Assembly (NCBI RefSeq): GCF_019551475.1
Contig: NZ_CP047159.1
Coordinates: 1,488,001-1,552,000, forward strand
Source: Prevotella sp. Rep29
Lineage (GTDB): Bacteria; Bacteroidota; Bacteroidia; Bacteroidales; Bacteroidaceae
Reading direction: 5' to 3'
Length of the DNA stretch: 64,000 nt
Shown: positions 1-9,507 of the stretch, in pieces
How the letters are laid out: each line of letters starts with the position of its first letter
How positions within the stretch are numbered: position 1 is the first letter of the stretch
The notes under the pieces: model-generated
What the model was told of the DNA's origin: nothing
Seen by the model: only the letters and a program-made list of their open reading frames with translations
Database searches by the model: none
Program-made: the position numbers and the translations under genes

Positions 1-54
1 CAGCGAGTTACGTAAAATTATTGGGTGGTTTGGGTGGCGCAAGCGAAAAACGTG

Positions 55-62
55 TACCTTTG
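55..62 (+). promoter_or_regulatory. Promoter -7 box of the transposase
   Basis: TACCTTTG matches the Bacteroidetes TAnnTTTG box. A TTTG at 29-32 could be the -33 element. The predicted start site falls at about the ATG (67), so the transcript may be leaderless or nearly so. Confidence 0.5.
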
Positions 63-66
63 CACC

Positions 67-1608
67 ATGTATGTACGCAAGAAACACAATCGTTCCGGCT
101 CTACAAGTGTGGTAGTGGTCAGTAAAGCGAGTGGAAAGTATAAAGAAATAAAATCGTTTGGCTCCTCTACATCCGAAGAGGAAATACATTCATTATGCGA
201 TAAGGCTGCTGCATGGATACGTTCATTTGGCGGTCAGCAAGAACTTGACTTTGATGACCGCAAGGGAAAGGAAGTCGAGGAGACAGAGCGTTTCCTTAGC
301 AATATTGACAACGTGTTGATAAACGGTACTCGGCTTCTGCTTGATCAAGTCTATGACAGCATCGGCTTCAACCGGATTCCCGATGAGATTCTGCGTCATT
401 TGGTAATCGCAAGGGTGTCGCAGCCCAGAAGCAAACTTGCCACAGTAGATTACCTGAAGTCATATTATGATGAAGATGTTGACCTCAACCACATCTATCG
501 CTACATGGACAAGCTCTACAATACCCAGATGGAGCTTGCGCAGCAGATTAGCGTAGAGCACACCCGGAAACTGTTCGGAGGCAAGATTGGATTGATGTTC
601 TACGACGTGACGACGCTCTACTTTGAGACAGCACAGACGGACGTATTGCGTGAACCGGGGTTTTCAAAGGATGGAAAGACGGCAGAGTCACAGGTTATAC
701 TCGGTCTGCTTGTATCAGAAGGAGGCTACCCGCTTTCATACTCTCTGTTCAACGGCAGCCAGTATGAGGGCTTCACCATGATACCAATGATAGATGACTT
801 CAAGCAGCGTTTCAATCTGGGGAAAGATTTTGTTGTGGTGGCAGACTCAGGCTTGATGAACAAGAACAATGTCACTTTGCTGCAGGAGGCTGGCTACAAC
901 TACATACTTGGAGCCCGCATCAAGAGCGAGAGCGCAAGCGTGAAGCAATGGATTCTCTCTTTAGAGAAGGTTGATAAAGCCTGTTACGACTACAAACGTG
1001 AGAATGGGGAAAGACTTATCGTCAGTTATTCCGACAAGCGTGCAAAGAAGGATGCCTACAACCGTGACCGCGGAATTGTCCGATTGAGAAAAGCCTATAA
1101 GACCGGACGCATCACGAAGAGTCAGGTGAACAAGCGTGGCTACAACAAGTTTCTTGAAATCAGCAAGGACATAGAAGTCGTCATCAGCGAAGAGAAGATT
1201 GCAGAGGACTGCCAGTGGGACGGACTCAAGGGCTACATCACCAATACAGACCTTGACGCCGAGCGTGTCATTGCCGAGTATCATGGACTCTGGGTGGTGG
1301 AACGTGCATTCCGTATTTCAAAAGGAACTCTGGAAATGCGTCCGATGTTTCATTTTACAGAACGTAGGATAGAGGCACATGTCTGCATTTGCTTCATCGC
1401 CTATAAGGTATATAAGGAACTGGAGCGACTCATTGCCATTAACAAGATTGGGATGAGTGTCGATAAGGTGCTTGAGGCAGCCAAAACTATCACGACAATC
1501 AGGGTAAGGATGCCTAAAAACGGGACTTACTTCACTAAGACACTCTTCTTGACGGAGAAGCACCTCGCAGTGAAACCACTTTTCGACATATCTGGCAACA
1601 AATCTTAA
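67..1608 (+). CDS. IS1634-type (IS4 superfamily) DDE transposase
   Basis: The 513-residue protein carries the layout of IS1634-like DDE transposases. In numbering from this start, a first Asp sits in FYDVTTLYFE (about D180), a second in VVVADSGLMNKNN (about D260), and a catalytic Glu in the C-terminal VVERAFRISKG block (about E412). That block is followed by the helical region IEAHVCICFIAYKVYKEL. The reading frame is open further upstream to a GTG at 25. I chose the ATG at 67 because a -7 box (TACCTTTG) lies immediately before it and the family usually starts with a short basic MYVRK-like segment. No disruption is seen, so the element may be active. The 13-bp string TTTGGGTGGCGCA occurs just before and just after the gene, in direct orientation. 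The true terminal inverted repeats were not resolved. Confidence 0.85.
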   Translation: MYVRKKHNRSGSTSVVVVSKASGKYKEIKSFGSSTSEEEIHSLCDKAAAWIRSFGGQQELDFDDRKGKEVEETERFLSNIDNVLINGTRLLLDQVYDSIGFNRIPDEILRHLVIARVSQPRSKLATVDYLKSYYDEDVDLNHIYRYMDKLYNTQMELAQQISVEHTRKLFGGKIGLMFYDVTTLYFETAQTDVLREPGFSKDGKTAESQVILGLLVSEGGYPLSYSLFNGSQYEGFTMIPMIDDFKQRFNLGKDFVVVADSGLMNKNNVTLLQEAGYNYILGARIKSESASVKQWILSLEKVDKACYDYKRENGERLIVSYSDKRAKKDAYNRDRGIVRLRKAYKTGRITKSQVNKRGYNKFLEISKDIEVVISEEKIAEDCQWDGLKGYITNTDLDAERVIAEYHGLWVVERAFRISKGTLEMRPMFHFTERRIEAHVCICFIAYKVYKELERLIAINKIGMSVDKVLEAAKTITTIRVRMPKNGTYFTKTLFLTEKHLAVKPLFDISGNKS

Positions 1609-1638
1609 TTTGGGTGGCGCATTGACGAAGTCAGGAAA

Positions 1639-1669
1639 AAAATGCTTGCCAAAACCGGCAAGCATTTTT
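1639..1669. terminator. Bidirectional terminator hairpin
   Basis: AAAATGCTTGCC (1639-1650) pairs with GGCAAGCATTTT (1657-1668) around a short loop, with A and T runs on either side so it can work in both directions. It separates the transposase (plus) from the 3' end of the polysaccharide operon (minus). Confidence 0.8.
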
Positions 1670-1699
1670 CATGTGTCCATAGTATTCGATTCCCTCACA

Positions 1700-2782
1700 T
1701 CATGCGAGATATTTTTTCATCGTGACAGACACCCGTCGGGGCATCAGGCAAAGGATGTCCCACGGAGCCAGAGGCAGGAAACGCGCACAATGACCGAAAG
1801 CTATCCGTGCCGTCTCGAGGCTTTTTGCCGCACCGTCCTGTGTCTCACGGCGGTGATACTTCCCGAAGTTTCCTCGTTTCAACACCTCTTTCATCATCCT
1901 GTCTGCCCATCGGTAGTCACGCTTCGTGAGGGCGAAAGGAAATGCCTCTGCCGGAAATCCGACGTGTTTCACCGTCAGAGCACCCACCGCCTTGAATGCC
2001 TTCGCATAGCCCAACATACTGAGATGGTGCCATAACTCGTCCGCATCAATCTCGTCATGATACCGCGAGAACAGCATCGCCATGTCGCAAATCTGTCGCA
2101 AACCGACGCCCTCGACCAGGAAATGGTTGAACAAGTGCTTGAAACAGACGAGTATCGTCATCATCGGCGGCATGGTTTTCACCGACAAAGCGCCTATCTG
2201 CATGCTCGAAGGCTTGCTCATGGTGCGCTCAACAAGCGCATCAAAATAGCGCTGATGGCGGGAAGAGCCAAACGTTTCCATGCGGTAGTGCAGTTCGATG
2301 CGGATGCCGTCGTAATAAAAACTATGATGTTTGTCAAGTTCAACCACATCGACAGTCACACCCATCTCCTGCTCAACAGCCCGCCGTGCCCGCTCCTCAT
2401 CAGCCGGCGCACAATAGAAATCGATATCGCCCAGCGTTCGCATGACAGGTTCAGGATACAACTCCGCAAGTGTCTGCCCCTTGAACACCACATAGTTCAC
2501 ACGATGCTTATCCAAACACGCGGTCAACACGCGGAGCACCTCAGCCATCTTCATCGCCCTGCGCTCGTGATTGACCTTCACCGCCATCGCACGCATGGCG
2601 TTGTCGTCGCCCGTCCGCACATTGTTTCTGACAATAGCGTTGCACACCAGCCCCGCCACCGTCTGCTCGCGCGCCATGACATTCACGACATCAAACTCCT
2701 CGAAAGTCAGCGCATCGGGAACATCACCCTTGCGCCAAAGCTCATTTCGTAACAACTGAAAGAAAAAATTCTGCCCCATCAA
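1700..2782 (-). CDS. NTP_transf_5 nucleotidyltransferase-like protein
   Basis: The 360-residue protein has the signature of the uncharacterised nucleotidyltransferase family NTP_transf_5 at residues about 99-123: VFKGQTLAELYP, then RTLGDIDFYC, with the G-D-x-D metal/nucleotide motif at 118-121. The rest is a helical region typical of the family. These proteins are regular members of Bacteroidetes surface-polysaccharide clusters, and their reaction is not established. It is the last gene of the minus-strand operon and is followed by a strong terminator. It is higher in GC than the central genes of the locus, resembling the host background. Confidence 0.8.
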   Translation of the reverse strand: MMGQNFFFQLLRNELWRKGDVPDALTFEEFDVVNVMAREQTVAGLVCNAIVRNNVRTGDDNAMRAMAVKVNHERRAMKMAEVLRVLTACLDKHRVNYVVFKGQTLAELYPEPVMRTLGDIDFYCAPADEERARRAVEQEMGVTVDVVELDKHHSFYYDGIRIELHYRMETFGSSRHQRYFDALVERTMSKPSSMQIGALSVKTMPPMMTILVCFKHLFNHFLVEGVGLRQICDMAMLFSRYHDEIDADELWHHLSMLGYAKAFKAVGALTVKHVGFPAEAFPFALTKRDYRWADRMMKEVLKRGNFGKYHRRETQDGAAKSLETARIAFGHCARFLPLAPWDILCLMPRRVSVTMKKYLA

Positions 2783-2810
2783 TCTTTACTGAGTATTTTT
2801 CATATTTCGC

Positions 2811-3569
2811 CTATATGCGGACAAACTTCGCCGATATGAATTGCGGCACCTTCCATGCCATCTTCATCAACTTCGCGGAAACGGGAGCAAAACCATGCGA
2901 ACGATAGATTTCCACATCCTCATTCCACATCATCTGCCGTTTCTGGCGGTCGGTGGACAATCCGCCCATGCGCATCCGAACCACATAACGGTGCAGATAT
3001 TCCACCCGCAACTTCCTTTCATATAAATATCTGATTAGGAGGTCTGTGTCTGCTGCAATCTTGTAACGCTCATCATACAAACCTTCGCGCAGCATCACCT
3101 CCCGCCGGATATAACACGTGGGATGTAATGGTAACCACCCCATACGCACTTTCCAACGTTTGTATTGTCCGCCAATCCAGTTTCTGATAATCTTCTGCGG
3201 ATTTTTCGCATCCGCATAAAGTCCATCAGCATAGACAAAATCAGCATCGTGCTGCTCAAAAGCTGTAGCCACATCAGAGAGCGTACGATTGTCATAAAAC
3301 ACATCATCAGAATGCAACAAGCAAATCACGTCACCAGCTGCCAGACGAATCCCCTTATTGATAGCTTCATACATCCCGCTGTCCTTCTCGGAAACAATTT
3401 TGTCAATACGGTCCTCATATTCCCGAATAACATCTAAAGTTCCATCCGTCGAAGCCCCGTCCACCACGATATATTCCATATCCCGATAGTCCTGCACCAA
3501 CGCACTCTCGATGGTCTCCCGAATCGTCCCTGCACGATTAAAACATGTTGTGATGACGGAGAATTTCAT
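2811..3569 (-). CDS. Family 2 glycosyltransferase
   Basis: The 252-residue protein is a complete single-domain GT-A enzyme of family 2. It starts with the N-terminal nucleotide-binding strand FSVITTCFNRAGTI and continues with VVDGASTDGT (about 36-45). The acidic metal motif HSDDVF is at about 86-91, and an acceptor-side WLPLHPTCYIRRE segment follows. It would transfer a sugar from a nucleotide donor during repeat-unit assembly on the cytoplasmic face. Donor and acceptor cannot be read from sequence. It lies 28 bp upstream of the NTP_transf_5 gene and 8 bp downstream of the next glycosyltransferase, so it is in one operon with them. Confidence 0.88.
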   Translation of the reverse strand: MKFSVITTCFNRAGTIRETIESALVQDYRDMEYIVVDGASTDGTLDVIREYEDRIDKIVSEKDSGMYEAINKGIRLAAGDVICLLHSDDVFYDNRTLSDVATAFEQHDADFVYADGLYADAKNPQKIIRNWIGGQYKRWKVRMGWLPLHPTCYIRREVMLREGLYDERYKIAADTDLLIRYLYERKLRVEYLHRYVVRMRMGGLSTDRQKRQMMWNEDVEIYRSHGFAPVSAKLMKMAWKVPQFISAKFVRI

Positions 3570-3577
3570 GAAATAAT

Positions 3578-4480
3578 TTATCCAACGTAATTGTCAATAA
3601 GATATTCCTTTATCTTATCTTTATCCCAATTGAATTGCTTCTTTAGTTCAAAAATTTTAGCATCTACAAGCATCCTATACCAAAAACCTTGTAATATATG
3701 CCACAAGAATCCCTCCTTTCCATCAAGGAAACCGCCTTTTATAATATAGCGAAACACAAAATTAATAAATGGCCTTATAAACAATGGAGTTTTTATATAT
3801 TTTATTTTAAGCCAACGCTTACGCTGTTCTTCTGTACCATAGAACTTTGGAGTAATTTCTCTTTTACGTTCATCTAATCCATATTCGGTCATCAACATAT
3901 CAACCATTTCACGTGTTGCGTAACCATTATGTTTTTCAGTCCACCACGTAAGATTATTCAAATTAGAATCCACCTGATCACCTTTTTCTACAGTAATAGT
4001 TTTACCTTCTGTTAGCCTAATATGCTCATCCATCCACCGATTTTCACATTCTCCATATCCTTTCCTAAATATCTTTAAATGATATGCAGGATACCACCCT
4101 CCATGTAATAGAGGTTTACCCATGAAATCTATACGCTTCTTTACATAAACTCCCGTTACGTGCTCTGGACATTTTGATATAGCCTCCTTTACGTTTTTTG
4201 CAAGACCTTTATCAAGATATTCATCCGCATCTATCCTCCAAATCCATTCCGACTGAATGTTACATTTTTTAATACCAAAATTAAATTGTGTTGCATAATT
4301 CTTCCATGTATTTTGAAAGACTTTTGCTCCCATGTCTTTTGCTATTTGTACGGTATTATCTGTACTATAAGAATCTACCACAATAATTTCCTCACACACT
4401 CCTACCAATGAAGAAATACATCTTTCAATATGCTGCTCTTCATTTTTTGTTAAGATGATTGCTGCAATAGTATTTTTCAT
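3578..4480 (-). CDS. Family 2 glycosyltransferase, WaaE/KdtX-like
   Basis: This 300-residue protein has the IILTKNEEQHIERCI start, a DSYSTDNT block (about 36-43), and the RIDADEYLD metal motif at about 82-90. The whole pattern resembles the WaaE/KdtX group (lipopolysaccharide-core glycosyltransferases) rather than the shorter WcaA-type enzyme next to it. The C-terminus contains an amphipathic stretch (FIRPFINFVFRYIIKGGFLDG) that often docks these enzymes to the membrane. Its role in the polysaccharide locus is inferred from the family and the neighbours. Confidence 0.85.
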   Translation of the reverse strand: MKNTIAAIILTKNEEQHIERCISSLVGVCEEIIVVDSYSTDNTVQIAKDMGAKVFQNTWKNYATQFNFGIKKCNIQSEWIWRIDADEYLDKGLAKNVKEAISKCPEHVTGVYVKKRIDFMGKPLLHGGWYPAYHLKIFRKGYGECENRWMDEHIRLTEGKTITVEKGDQVDSNLNNLTWWTEKHNGYATREMVDMLMTEYGLDERKREITPKFYGTEEQRKRWLKIKYIKTPLFIRPFINFVFRYIIKGGFLDGKEGFLWHILQGFWYRMLVDAKIFELKKQFNWDKDKIKEYLIDNYVG

Positions 4481-4500
4481 CTTTATAAGATATTTTTATT

Positions 4501-5115
4501 TTATTTATTATGGTTAATCGGATATGTTTTTTCTAACTGACCAAAAGCCTCTAACCACTTCTCTTTTTCGACTTGCCGTTCCTTGATAATTTTTGCCGGA
4601 TTTCCACCTACAACCGTCCAAGCCGGAACATCTTTCGTAACAACAGCCCTTGCAGCAACTACTGCACCATCACCAATCGTTACCCCAGGACCTACATATG
4701 CCTCAGCTCCAATCCACACCCCATTACCAATCGTTATTGGCTTATAAACAAGTCGCCGCTTAATGTCGATGATATCATGTGTTGAGGTACACAAAAAAGC
4801 CCTACGGCTAATTGAAACTAAATGACCTATATTTATAGGTGCCATATTGTAAATGTCAACCTCTTTGTCTATCGCTACCGAACAGCCTGTTGACAAATTC
4901 CATGGAGCCCAAATATGTGTTGAGGGGAAAAAGACTGTTTTATAATAAGTCTTTGTACCCCACATCCTTAATAATAGATTCCTCCACCTATTGAATATTT
5001 TAAGCCGTGGAATTGTGCAACGAAAGAGTAGCACATAGCAAACATTCCATAATGCCCGCTTAATTTTGTGCTTGAAAGAAAATTCATTTACATATTGGAA
5101 AGAAAAAGCCATCAT
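4501..5115 (-). CDS. WcaF-like hexapeptide acyltransferase
   Basis: This 204-residue protein has a left-handed beta-helix signature. Imperfect hexapeptides run from about residue 66, including [12 protein letters not shown], followed by STHDI with the probable catalytic His113. The C-terminal block [20 protein letters not shown] is at about 133-152, and the closing [10 protein letters not shown] is at about 168-177. It resembles colanic-acid WcaF-type O-acetyltransferases, which acetylate a sugar of the repeat unit. The start codon overlaps the stop of the upstream LicD gene by 4 bp, suggesting coupled translation. Confidence 0.85.
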   Translation of the reverse strand: MMAFSFQYVNEFSFKHKIKRALWNVCYVLLFRCTIPRLKIFNRWRNLLLRMWGTKTYYKTVFFPSTHIWAPWNLSTGCSVAIDKEVDIYNMAPINIGHLVSISRRAFLCTSTHDIIDIKRRLVYKPITIGNGVWIGAEAYVGPGVTIGDGAVVAARAVVTKDVPAWTVVGGNPAKIIKERQVEKEKWLEAFGQLEKTYPINHNK

Positions 5116-5843
5116 CCAAAATCTTTATTCAAAAACTCAGTATAACTCAAAATATATGAAAAATCGTCTTGCAGTTCTCTGTTGCTTGATTGCCCGTCAT
5201 CAATACTGGTAACAACCTTGATTGGTGTTTTCCAATTCTTACCATAAGCAGCAACAAGGAGTTCCTCATAGTTTGTTGGGACTTCAATCTCAATATCGTG
5301 GACAAAATAAGTTTCCAATCTTTCAACCAATGGTTGTCTTGTTGTAAATACACTATTTTGTCTATAATGAGAATAATTCATGTCTTTTCTCCAAAAGGAA
5401 CTTATCGTAAGCATATGGTCTCCTTTAGGTATCATGAAAAAGAAATCCATCGGCATACCCATATATGACAAGCAATATTCCACCACTTGTCCTCGGTATG
5501 CGAATCCTCGGACAAACTCAAATCCATACTTGTTAATTAAAATATCTGCTATTTTATATGGAGTATCTGCATCATGACTTATGCATCCCAAATCCAGATC
5601 ATCATCCCAAGGTATATAACCACCCTCACGAATAAATCCTAAAAGCGTACCAAACATCGGAAACACCCTAAGATTTTCTTCACGCGATATTTCAAAAACC
5701 TTTTTTAGAACATCATAACCATACTTCTTTAATATTCGTTTCCTTTTTGGAACAGAATACAATCTATAAACATTATTCAATGGTTGGTAAAGTACTCTTC
5801 CCCATGATGTTGACTTTAAGAATTTTTTAATTGAATTAATCAT
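5112..5843 (-). CDS. LicD-family phosphotransferase
   Basis: The LicD core is clear at residues about 62-86: [14 protein letters not shown] followed by [11 protein letters not shown], the Asp-rich metal site of this nucleotidyltransferase-fold family. LicD proteins transfer phosphocholine or similar phospho-substituents to surface glycans. The substituent used here is unknown. At 243 residues it is near the usual size. It overlaps the downstream acyltransferase by 4 bp. Upstream lie 221 bp of very AT-rich sequence (5844-6064) in which I could not find an intact gene. Confidence 0.85.
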   Translation of the reverse strand: MINSIKKFLKSTSWGRVLYQPLNNVYRLYSVPKRKRILKKYGYDVLKKVFEISREENLRVFPMFGTLLGFIREGGYIPWDDDLDLGCISHDADTPYKIADILINKYGFEFVRGFAYRGQVVEYCLSYMGMPMDFFFMIPKGDHMLTISSFWRKDMNYSHYRQNSVFTTRQPLVERLETYFVHDIEIEVPTNYEELLVAAYGKNWKTPIKVVTSIDDGQSSNRELQDDFSYILSYTEFLNKDFG

Positions 5844-6064
5844 TTCTTTCCCATTAAAATTCTTTTATAAAGTTTACAAAGAACTCTTATCAAATAATCC
5901 TGTGTACTATATTCTTTGCCTCGTTATTGAAATTCAGTCCCTACTCGATATTATTCTTTTTCGCATTATTTCTAAATCCATTCTATCTGAGACAATTCTA
6001 TCCCCTTCTTTCAACATGAGATTTCTTTTGTGACAAAACCACTAAAAAATGAGCGAATCAATCT

Positions 6065-7189
6065 TTAGGACTGTCTTGATTTTTTGTTTTTATTTATGAG
6101 TGACTCATATAACTTGACCATATCTTTGGCAATTTTCTTATTAGAATATCTTTCTTCGATAAGTCTTCTGCCATTACGTCCCATCTCCTCCAGTTCTTTC
6201 TCATCTTTTTGCAGGAAATCTTTAAGTGCCCTAACAGTTCCTTCCGTTCCTATTTCCGTCCACCAGCCACAATGATATGTCTCCAAATCTTCCCATGGGG
6301 TGCCCTTTGTTGTAATCACCGGCGTTCCCGACGCGAGTGCCTCTGCAACGACAATACCGAAATTCTCACTATGCGTTGGTAAAACGAATAAATCAGACCG
6401 TTGATATAAGTCCCACTTTTTGTTTCCGTAAATTCCTCCTACAAACTCGAATAAATGACAGACATTTTTCTCTTGGGCAAATCTTTTTAAATCATCTATG
6501 TAAGAGTCATCACCCTCGCCTGCAATTGTGATGGTATAATCCGCAAATTCTTTTTTTAAGATAGAAACTGCATCTATCAAATAGTTAATACCTTTCTTTA
6601 TATGGACACGCGACAGGAATAATATCTTTCGACTTCTTCTCCAAGATATTTTCAAGTCAATACCGTCAACATCTATTCCATTTGCAACAACTTCTACGTT
6701 CTTGTTGTATCCGAGTCGAAGCAAATTATCTTTCTCACTATCTGCCGTCGCATGGAGTACATTAGCTACCCGTAATGCTTTTCTTTGATAGAGCATGAGG
6801 GCGGGTAGCTTTTTTAACCAATAGTTTCGTTTCAGAATCCATGGCTCCAACATGCCATGTGGACTATAAACCATAGGAACATGTAACTCTTTATAATTCC
6901 AAATAGCCGTGTAAGCAGCTATTGGATACCAGCAAGTGTTTACATGAAACACATCGGGATTGAGCCGGTTCATGATTTTGATAAACTGTTTTTTCACTTT
7001 GCGAGGTTGCCACCAGCATCTACTTATATAATGAATATGACAATTTTCTAATTGCAACTCATTTTTTGAATGGTGGGTTACTACATGCAATTCCACAAGT
7101 TTACCTAACTCTTTAGATAAAAGTTGCATATACGAGCCGACACCACCAGATGTTTGGTCTATACTTGGTATGTAATGAATGACCTTCAT
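6065..7189 (-). CDS. Family 4 glycosyltransferase
   Basis: This 374-residue GT-B enzyme shows the GGVGSY donor-site loop (15-20), the YSPHGMLEPW segment (108-117), and the second-domain motif SRVHIKKGINYLIDA (193-207). The E-x7-E element lies in HSENFGIVVAEALASGTP (E275 and E283). All residues expected of a retaining GT4 glycosyltransferase are present. It probably adds one sugar of the repeat unit. The gene is AT-rich like its neighbours, 12 bp from the next upstream gene. Confidence 0.88.
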   Translation of the reverse strand: MKVIHYIPSIDQTSGGVGSYMQLLSKELGKLVELHVVTHHSKNELQLENCHIHYISRCWWQPRKVKKQFIKIMNRLNPDVFHVNTCWYPIAAYTAIWNYKELHVPMVYSPHGMLEPWILKRNYWLKKLPALMLYQRKALRVANVLHATADSEKDNLLRLGYNKNVEVVANGIDVDGIDLKISWRRSRKILFLSRVHIKKGINYLIDAVSILKKEFADYTITIAGEGDDSYIDDLKRFAQEKNVCHLFEFVGGIYGNKKWDLYQRSDLFVLPTHSENFGIVVAEALASGTPVITTKGTPWEDLETYHCGWWTEIGTEGTVRALKDFLQKDEKELEEMGRNGRRLIEERYSNKKIAKDMVKLYESLINKNKKSRQS

Positions 7190-7201
7190 AAAAACGAATA
7201 A

Positions 7202-8035
7202 TTATCCACCAATATACTTTCTCCCGAAGATTATCCGCACCATACCATCTGACATTAGATTGAGTACATGTAGAAAAACATAATAAGCTGATGCATTTAA
7301 TATGCCATAATGCTTTCTGCGAAAATAAAAACAAATAGAAGGATTTGAACCCAACGGAGAATAAAGAATTCTAAATCGCGTTATCAGCGAGACACCCCAT
7401 TTCCTCTCCCTACAAATATTATTAACACTCCCACAAGCTACCACCTTACGAGTTGCATAAACTGAAATATTGTTTTCCATAGCCCTCAACCCATAATCAA
7501 CATCACCTAAATCATGGTGGTAGTAAGGGTCAAGGATTCCTATTCTTTCGACAACATCCTTTGAGACTAACACGACATTGCCATTCATGTACTTTACTTT
7601 TTGTAATGCTGAGGAAGGCTGTATCATCTTCCTACTTTCATCATATCCTCCATAAATTATTTTCGTCTTAGTTTCATCTTCAACAAGTCCAGTAATTATT
7701 GTATTATCTTTCGACAAATTATAACAGTTTAAAAGTTCATCAAAAAAATCCGGATAGAGAGAAATGTCATCATTCAACCATAAATAATAGTCAAAGTCTC
7801 CTTTTAACGCTTCTTTCCATGCCACATACATCCCCCTGTTCCAAAACAAATTCCCATTCCCTGTTGTCACATGTACTTGAGGAAAACATTCTCGAAGCAT
7901 TTCAGAAGTTCCATCTATAGAACCATCATCTACAAGGAACACTTCACAACTCGACAAAACATGAAATAAAGAAGACAAGCACAATTTAGTCTTCTCTTTT
8001 CGATTATGACATGTAAGAATAGCTGCTATCCGCAT
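7202..8035 (-). CDS. Family 2 glycosyltransferase, rhamnosyl/galactofuranosyl-type
   Basis: This 277-residue GT-A protein contains AAILTCHNRKEKT, VDDGSIDGT (about 35-43) and the acceptor/metal motif WLNDDISLYPDF (about 86-97). The -NDD- form, with the GNGNLFWNRGMYVAW segment before it, is usual in rhamnosyl- and galactofuranosyl-transferase-like members. The sugar specificity is inference only. A Pro- and Tyr-rich segment LDPYYHHDLGDVDYGLRA follows, matching the common DExxFxxxED-like acceptor region. A 77-bp gap separates it from the next upstream gene. Confidence 0.85.
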   Translation of the reverse strand: MRIAAILTCHNRKEKTKLCLSSLFHVLSSCEVFLVDDGSIDGTSEMLRECFPQVHVTTGNGNLFWNRGMYVAWKEALKGDFDYYLWLNDDISLYPDFFDELLNCYNLSKDNTIITGLVEDETKTKIIYGGYDESRKMIQPSSALQKVKYMNGNVVLVSKDVVERIGILDPYYHHDLGDVDYGLRAMENNISVYATRKVVACGSVNNICRERKWGVSLITRFRILYSPLGSNPSICFYFRRKHYGILNASAYYVFLHVLNLMSDGMVRIIFGRKYIGG

Positions 8036-8112
8036 AGAATCAATAACTGCCTTATTTTTATATGGGCAATATACTCGTCAAATATAATTTCAATATCTTA
8101 TGCTATAGCTCT

Positions 8113-9213
8113 CTATAAAGTATTTTGTAAAAACAGATGATATCTCTCACCATATCCTTTCCACGACGCTTTCGCAAATTTGTCATTTAAATAAGAACGC
8201 TCTCCTATTTGAGTTGTAGATATATGTAAAGCGATATCAACATTTCGTATAAATTCAGATACAGAAAATTCCTTCATTTCAAAAATCCATTCCCCTTCTT
8301 TAATATATTTTTTTAGATCTCTCCCCCCACTATATGCTGAACAAACTATCGGCAATCCACATGCCATTGCTTGAAGTTGAACCAATGCAAGTCCCTCACA
8401 CCTTGATGGCAATACAAACACCCTTGCTTTAGCATAGTATTTATACAACATCTGTTCGTCTATACTATCTAAATGTTGCATATTACTTAAAGTGGGAAAT
8501 GGGTCAACTAATCCCCCAACATGTAAAAAGGAATATCCTTTATTTTTGCAAGCCTCCAGTATGATGTCAGCTCCTTTCATCTTTGACCACCTTCCTACCA
8601 TTAATAAATCAAAATTATTTTTTTGAAGAACTGTTGGAGAGAAATACTGAGGATTAAATCCATAATTATTAACAAAGATTTTGGGGGATGGTATGCCATA
8701 TTTTACAAGGCTATCTCTTACTTGAATAGAGCCAACAGATATATAGTCTGGATTATTATATCCTTTCAAGTCTCTTATTATGAGTTTACGATTTTGAGGT
8801 TTTAATCCTGCAGATTCTAGTCTTTTTTGATAATCTAACACATGAATTGTTCCTCTTTCTAAAATTGTTAAAGCGCCAAACTTCTTTTTTGCTCTTTTAA
8901 TGCTGTAATAATGTAAAGGGCTTTGGCCAATAAAGACATCACATGGTTTCATGTAATAGGCTAGCAAGATATCGCAATACTTATTATATAGATATTCTCT
9001 CCATCCGCCAAATCCAAATAGTTTAAATAATACAAGGAATGGAAATACTAGATAAAATAATGTATATGAAGATTCTTTAGGAAGTCCATACTTCATTGCT
9101 CGCTTTGTTGGTACATATGAATAAAACCTCACGACATGCCCATATTTTGCCAATTCGCGAGCTGTATCTAGTAGATGCGTTCTACCGCCTAAAGATGCAA
9201 TATTTATGATCAT
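8113..9213 (-). CDS. Family 4 glycosyltransferase with altered EX7E motif
   Basis: This 366-residue GT-B protein has an N-terminal domain of the SLGGRTHLLDTAREL type and a second domain with MVGRWSKMKGADIILEAC. The E-x7-E region reads SRCEGLALVQLQAMACGLP: the first Glu is E273, but the second position is Gln281 instead of Glu. The enzyme may still be active, because the second Glu is less conserved. It overlaps the 3' end of the polymerase remnant (9182-9427) by 32 bp, so this part of the locus has been rearranged. Confidence 0.82.
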   Translation of the reverse strand: MIINIASLGGRTHLLDTARELAKYGHVVRFYSYVPTKRAMKYGLPKESSYTLFYLVFPFLVLFKLFGFGGWREYLYNKYCDILLAYYMKPCDVFIGQSPLHYYSIKRAKKKFGALTILERGTIHVLDYQKRLESAGLKPQNRKLIIRDLKGYNNPDYISVGSIQVRDSLVKYGIPSPKIFVNNYGFNPQYFSPTVLQKNNFDLLMVGRWSKMKGADIILEACKNKGYSFLHVGGLVDPFPTLSNMQHLDSIDEQMLYKYYAKARVFVLPSRCEGLALVQLQAMACGLPIVCSAYSGGRDLKKYIKEGEWIFEMKEFSVSEFIRNVDIALHISTTQIGERSYLNDKFAKASWKGYGERYHLFLQNTL

Positions 9214-9427
9214 ACAAATTATAATTATAATACAAATGATAAATAATACCTCCGAATAACGAAACTATAAGAATTGTCGTTGGTACACTTAAATTAGTCG
9301 AAAACAATAGATGTGCATATAGAACATAAATACTTAATATTTTAAACTTTTGATTTTTCAATATACCAATAAATAGACTTATTATCAAAAGTAACTTTAA
9401 AGAATGAATGAAAAAGCCTCCAACATA
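9182..9427 (-). pseudogene. C-terminal remnant of an O-antigen polymerase-like protein
   Basis: An open frame without a plausible start encodes about 81 residues: GGFFIHSLKLLLIISLFIG, a charged turn KNQKFK, then YVLYAHLLFSTNLSVPTTIL and a further hydrophobic stretch ending near HKYCIFRR. The alternation of two or three membrane helices and the position next to the locus polymerase suggest the 3' end of a Wzy-type polymerase or another membrane protein whose 5' part is gone. It is joined in another frame to the 5' end of a glycosyltransferase (9397-9501). The identity is inferred by pattern only. Confidence 0.45.
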
Positions 9428-9501
9428 TCAGATTTTTTCAAAGCTCTTAACAAGGCCCGTACATTCTCATTCCCTGTGGGATGATATACTAGAATTTTCA
9501 T
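9397..9501 (-). pseudogene. N-terminal remnant of a glycosyltransferase
   Basis: An ATG located 6 bp downstream of the polymerase stop begins a 34-codon frame whose first residues are MKILVYHPTGNENVRALLR. This is a strand-turn-helix start typical of family 4 glycosyltransferases in such loci. The frame then stops after AFSFIL at a TAA. The spacing to the upstream gene looks like a genuine operon start, so this is most likely the surviving 5' end of a gene whose body was deleted. Confidence 0.45.
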
Positions 9502-9507
9502 ATAATA

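Larger units (their letters stand above)
29..1621 (+). mobile_element. Insertion sequence with 13-bp direct repeats at its edges
   Basis: TTTGGGTGGCGCA is present at 29-41 and again at 1609-1621, enclosing the transposase gene with almost no spare sequence. The second copy starts one base after the stop codon. The copies are direct, not inverted, so they are either a long target duplication or part of composite ends. The boundaries given are those of the repeats, not proven element ends. The element lies at the 3' end of the polysaccharide locus, a common landing place for IS elements. Confidence 0.5.

Noticed and set aside
5844..6064. A degraded gene between the LicD and glycosyltransferase genes
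   Set aside because: A short minus-strand frame starting near 6017 is open for under 30 codons. No recognisable family remains, so I only note it as AT-rich spacer.
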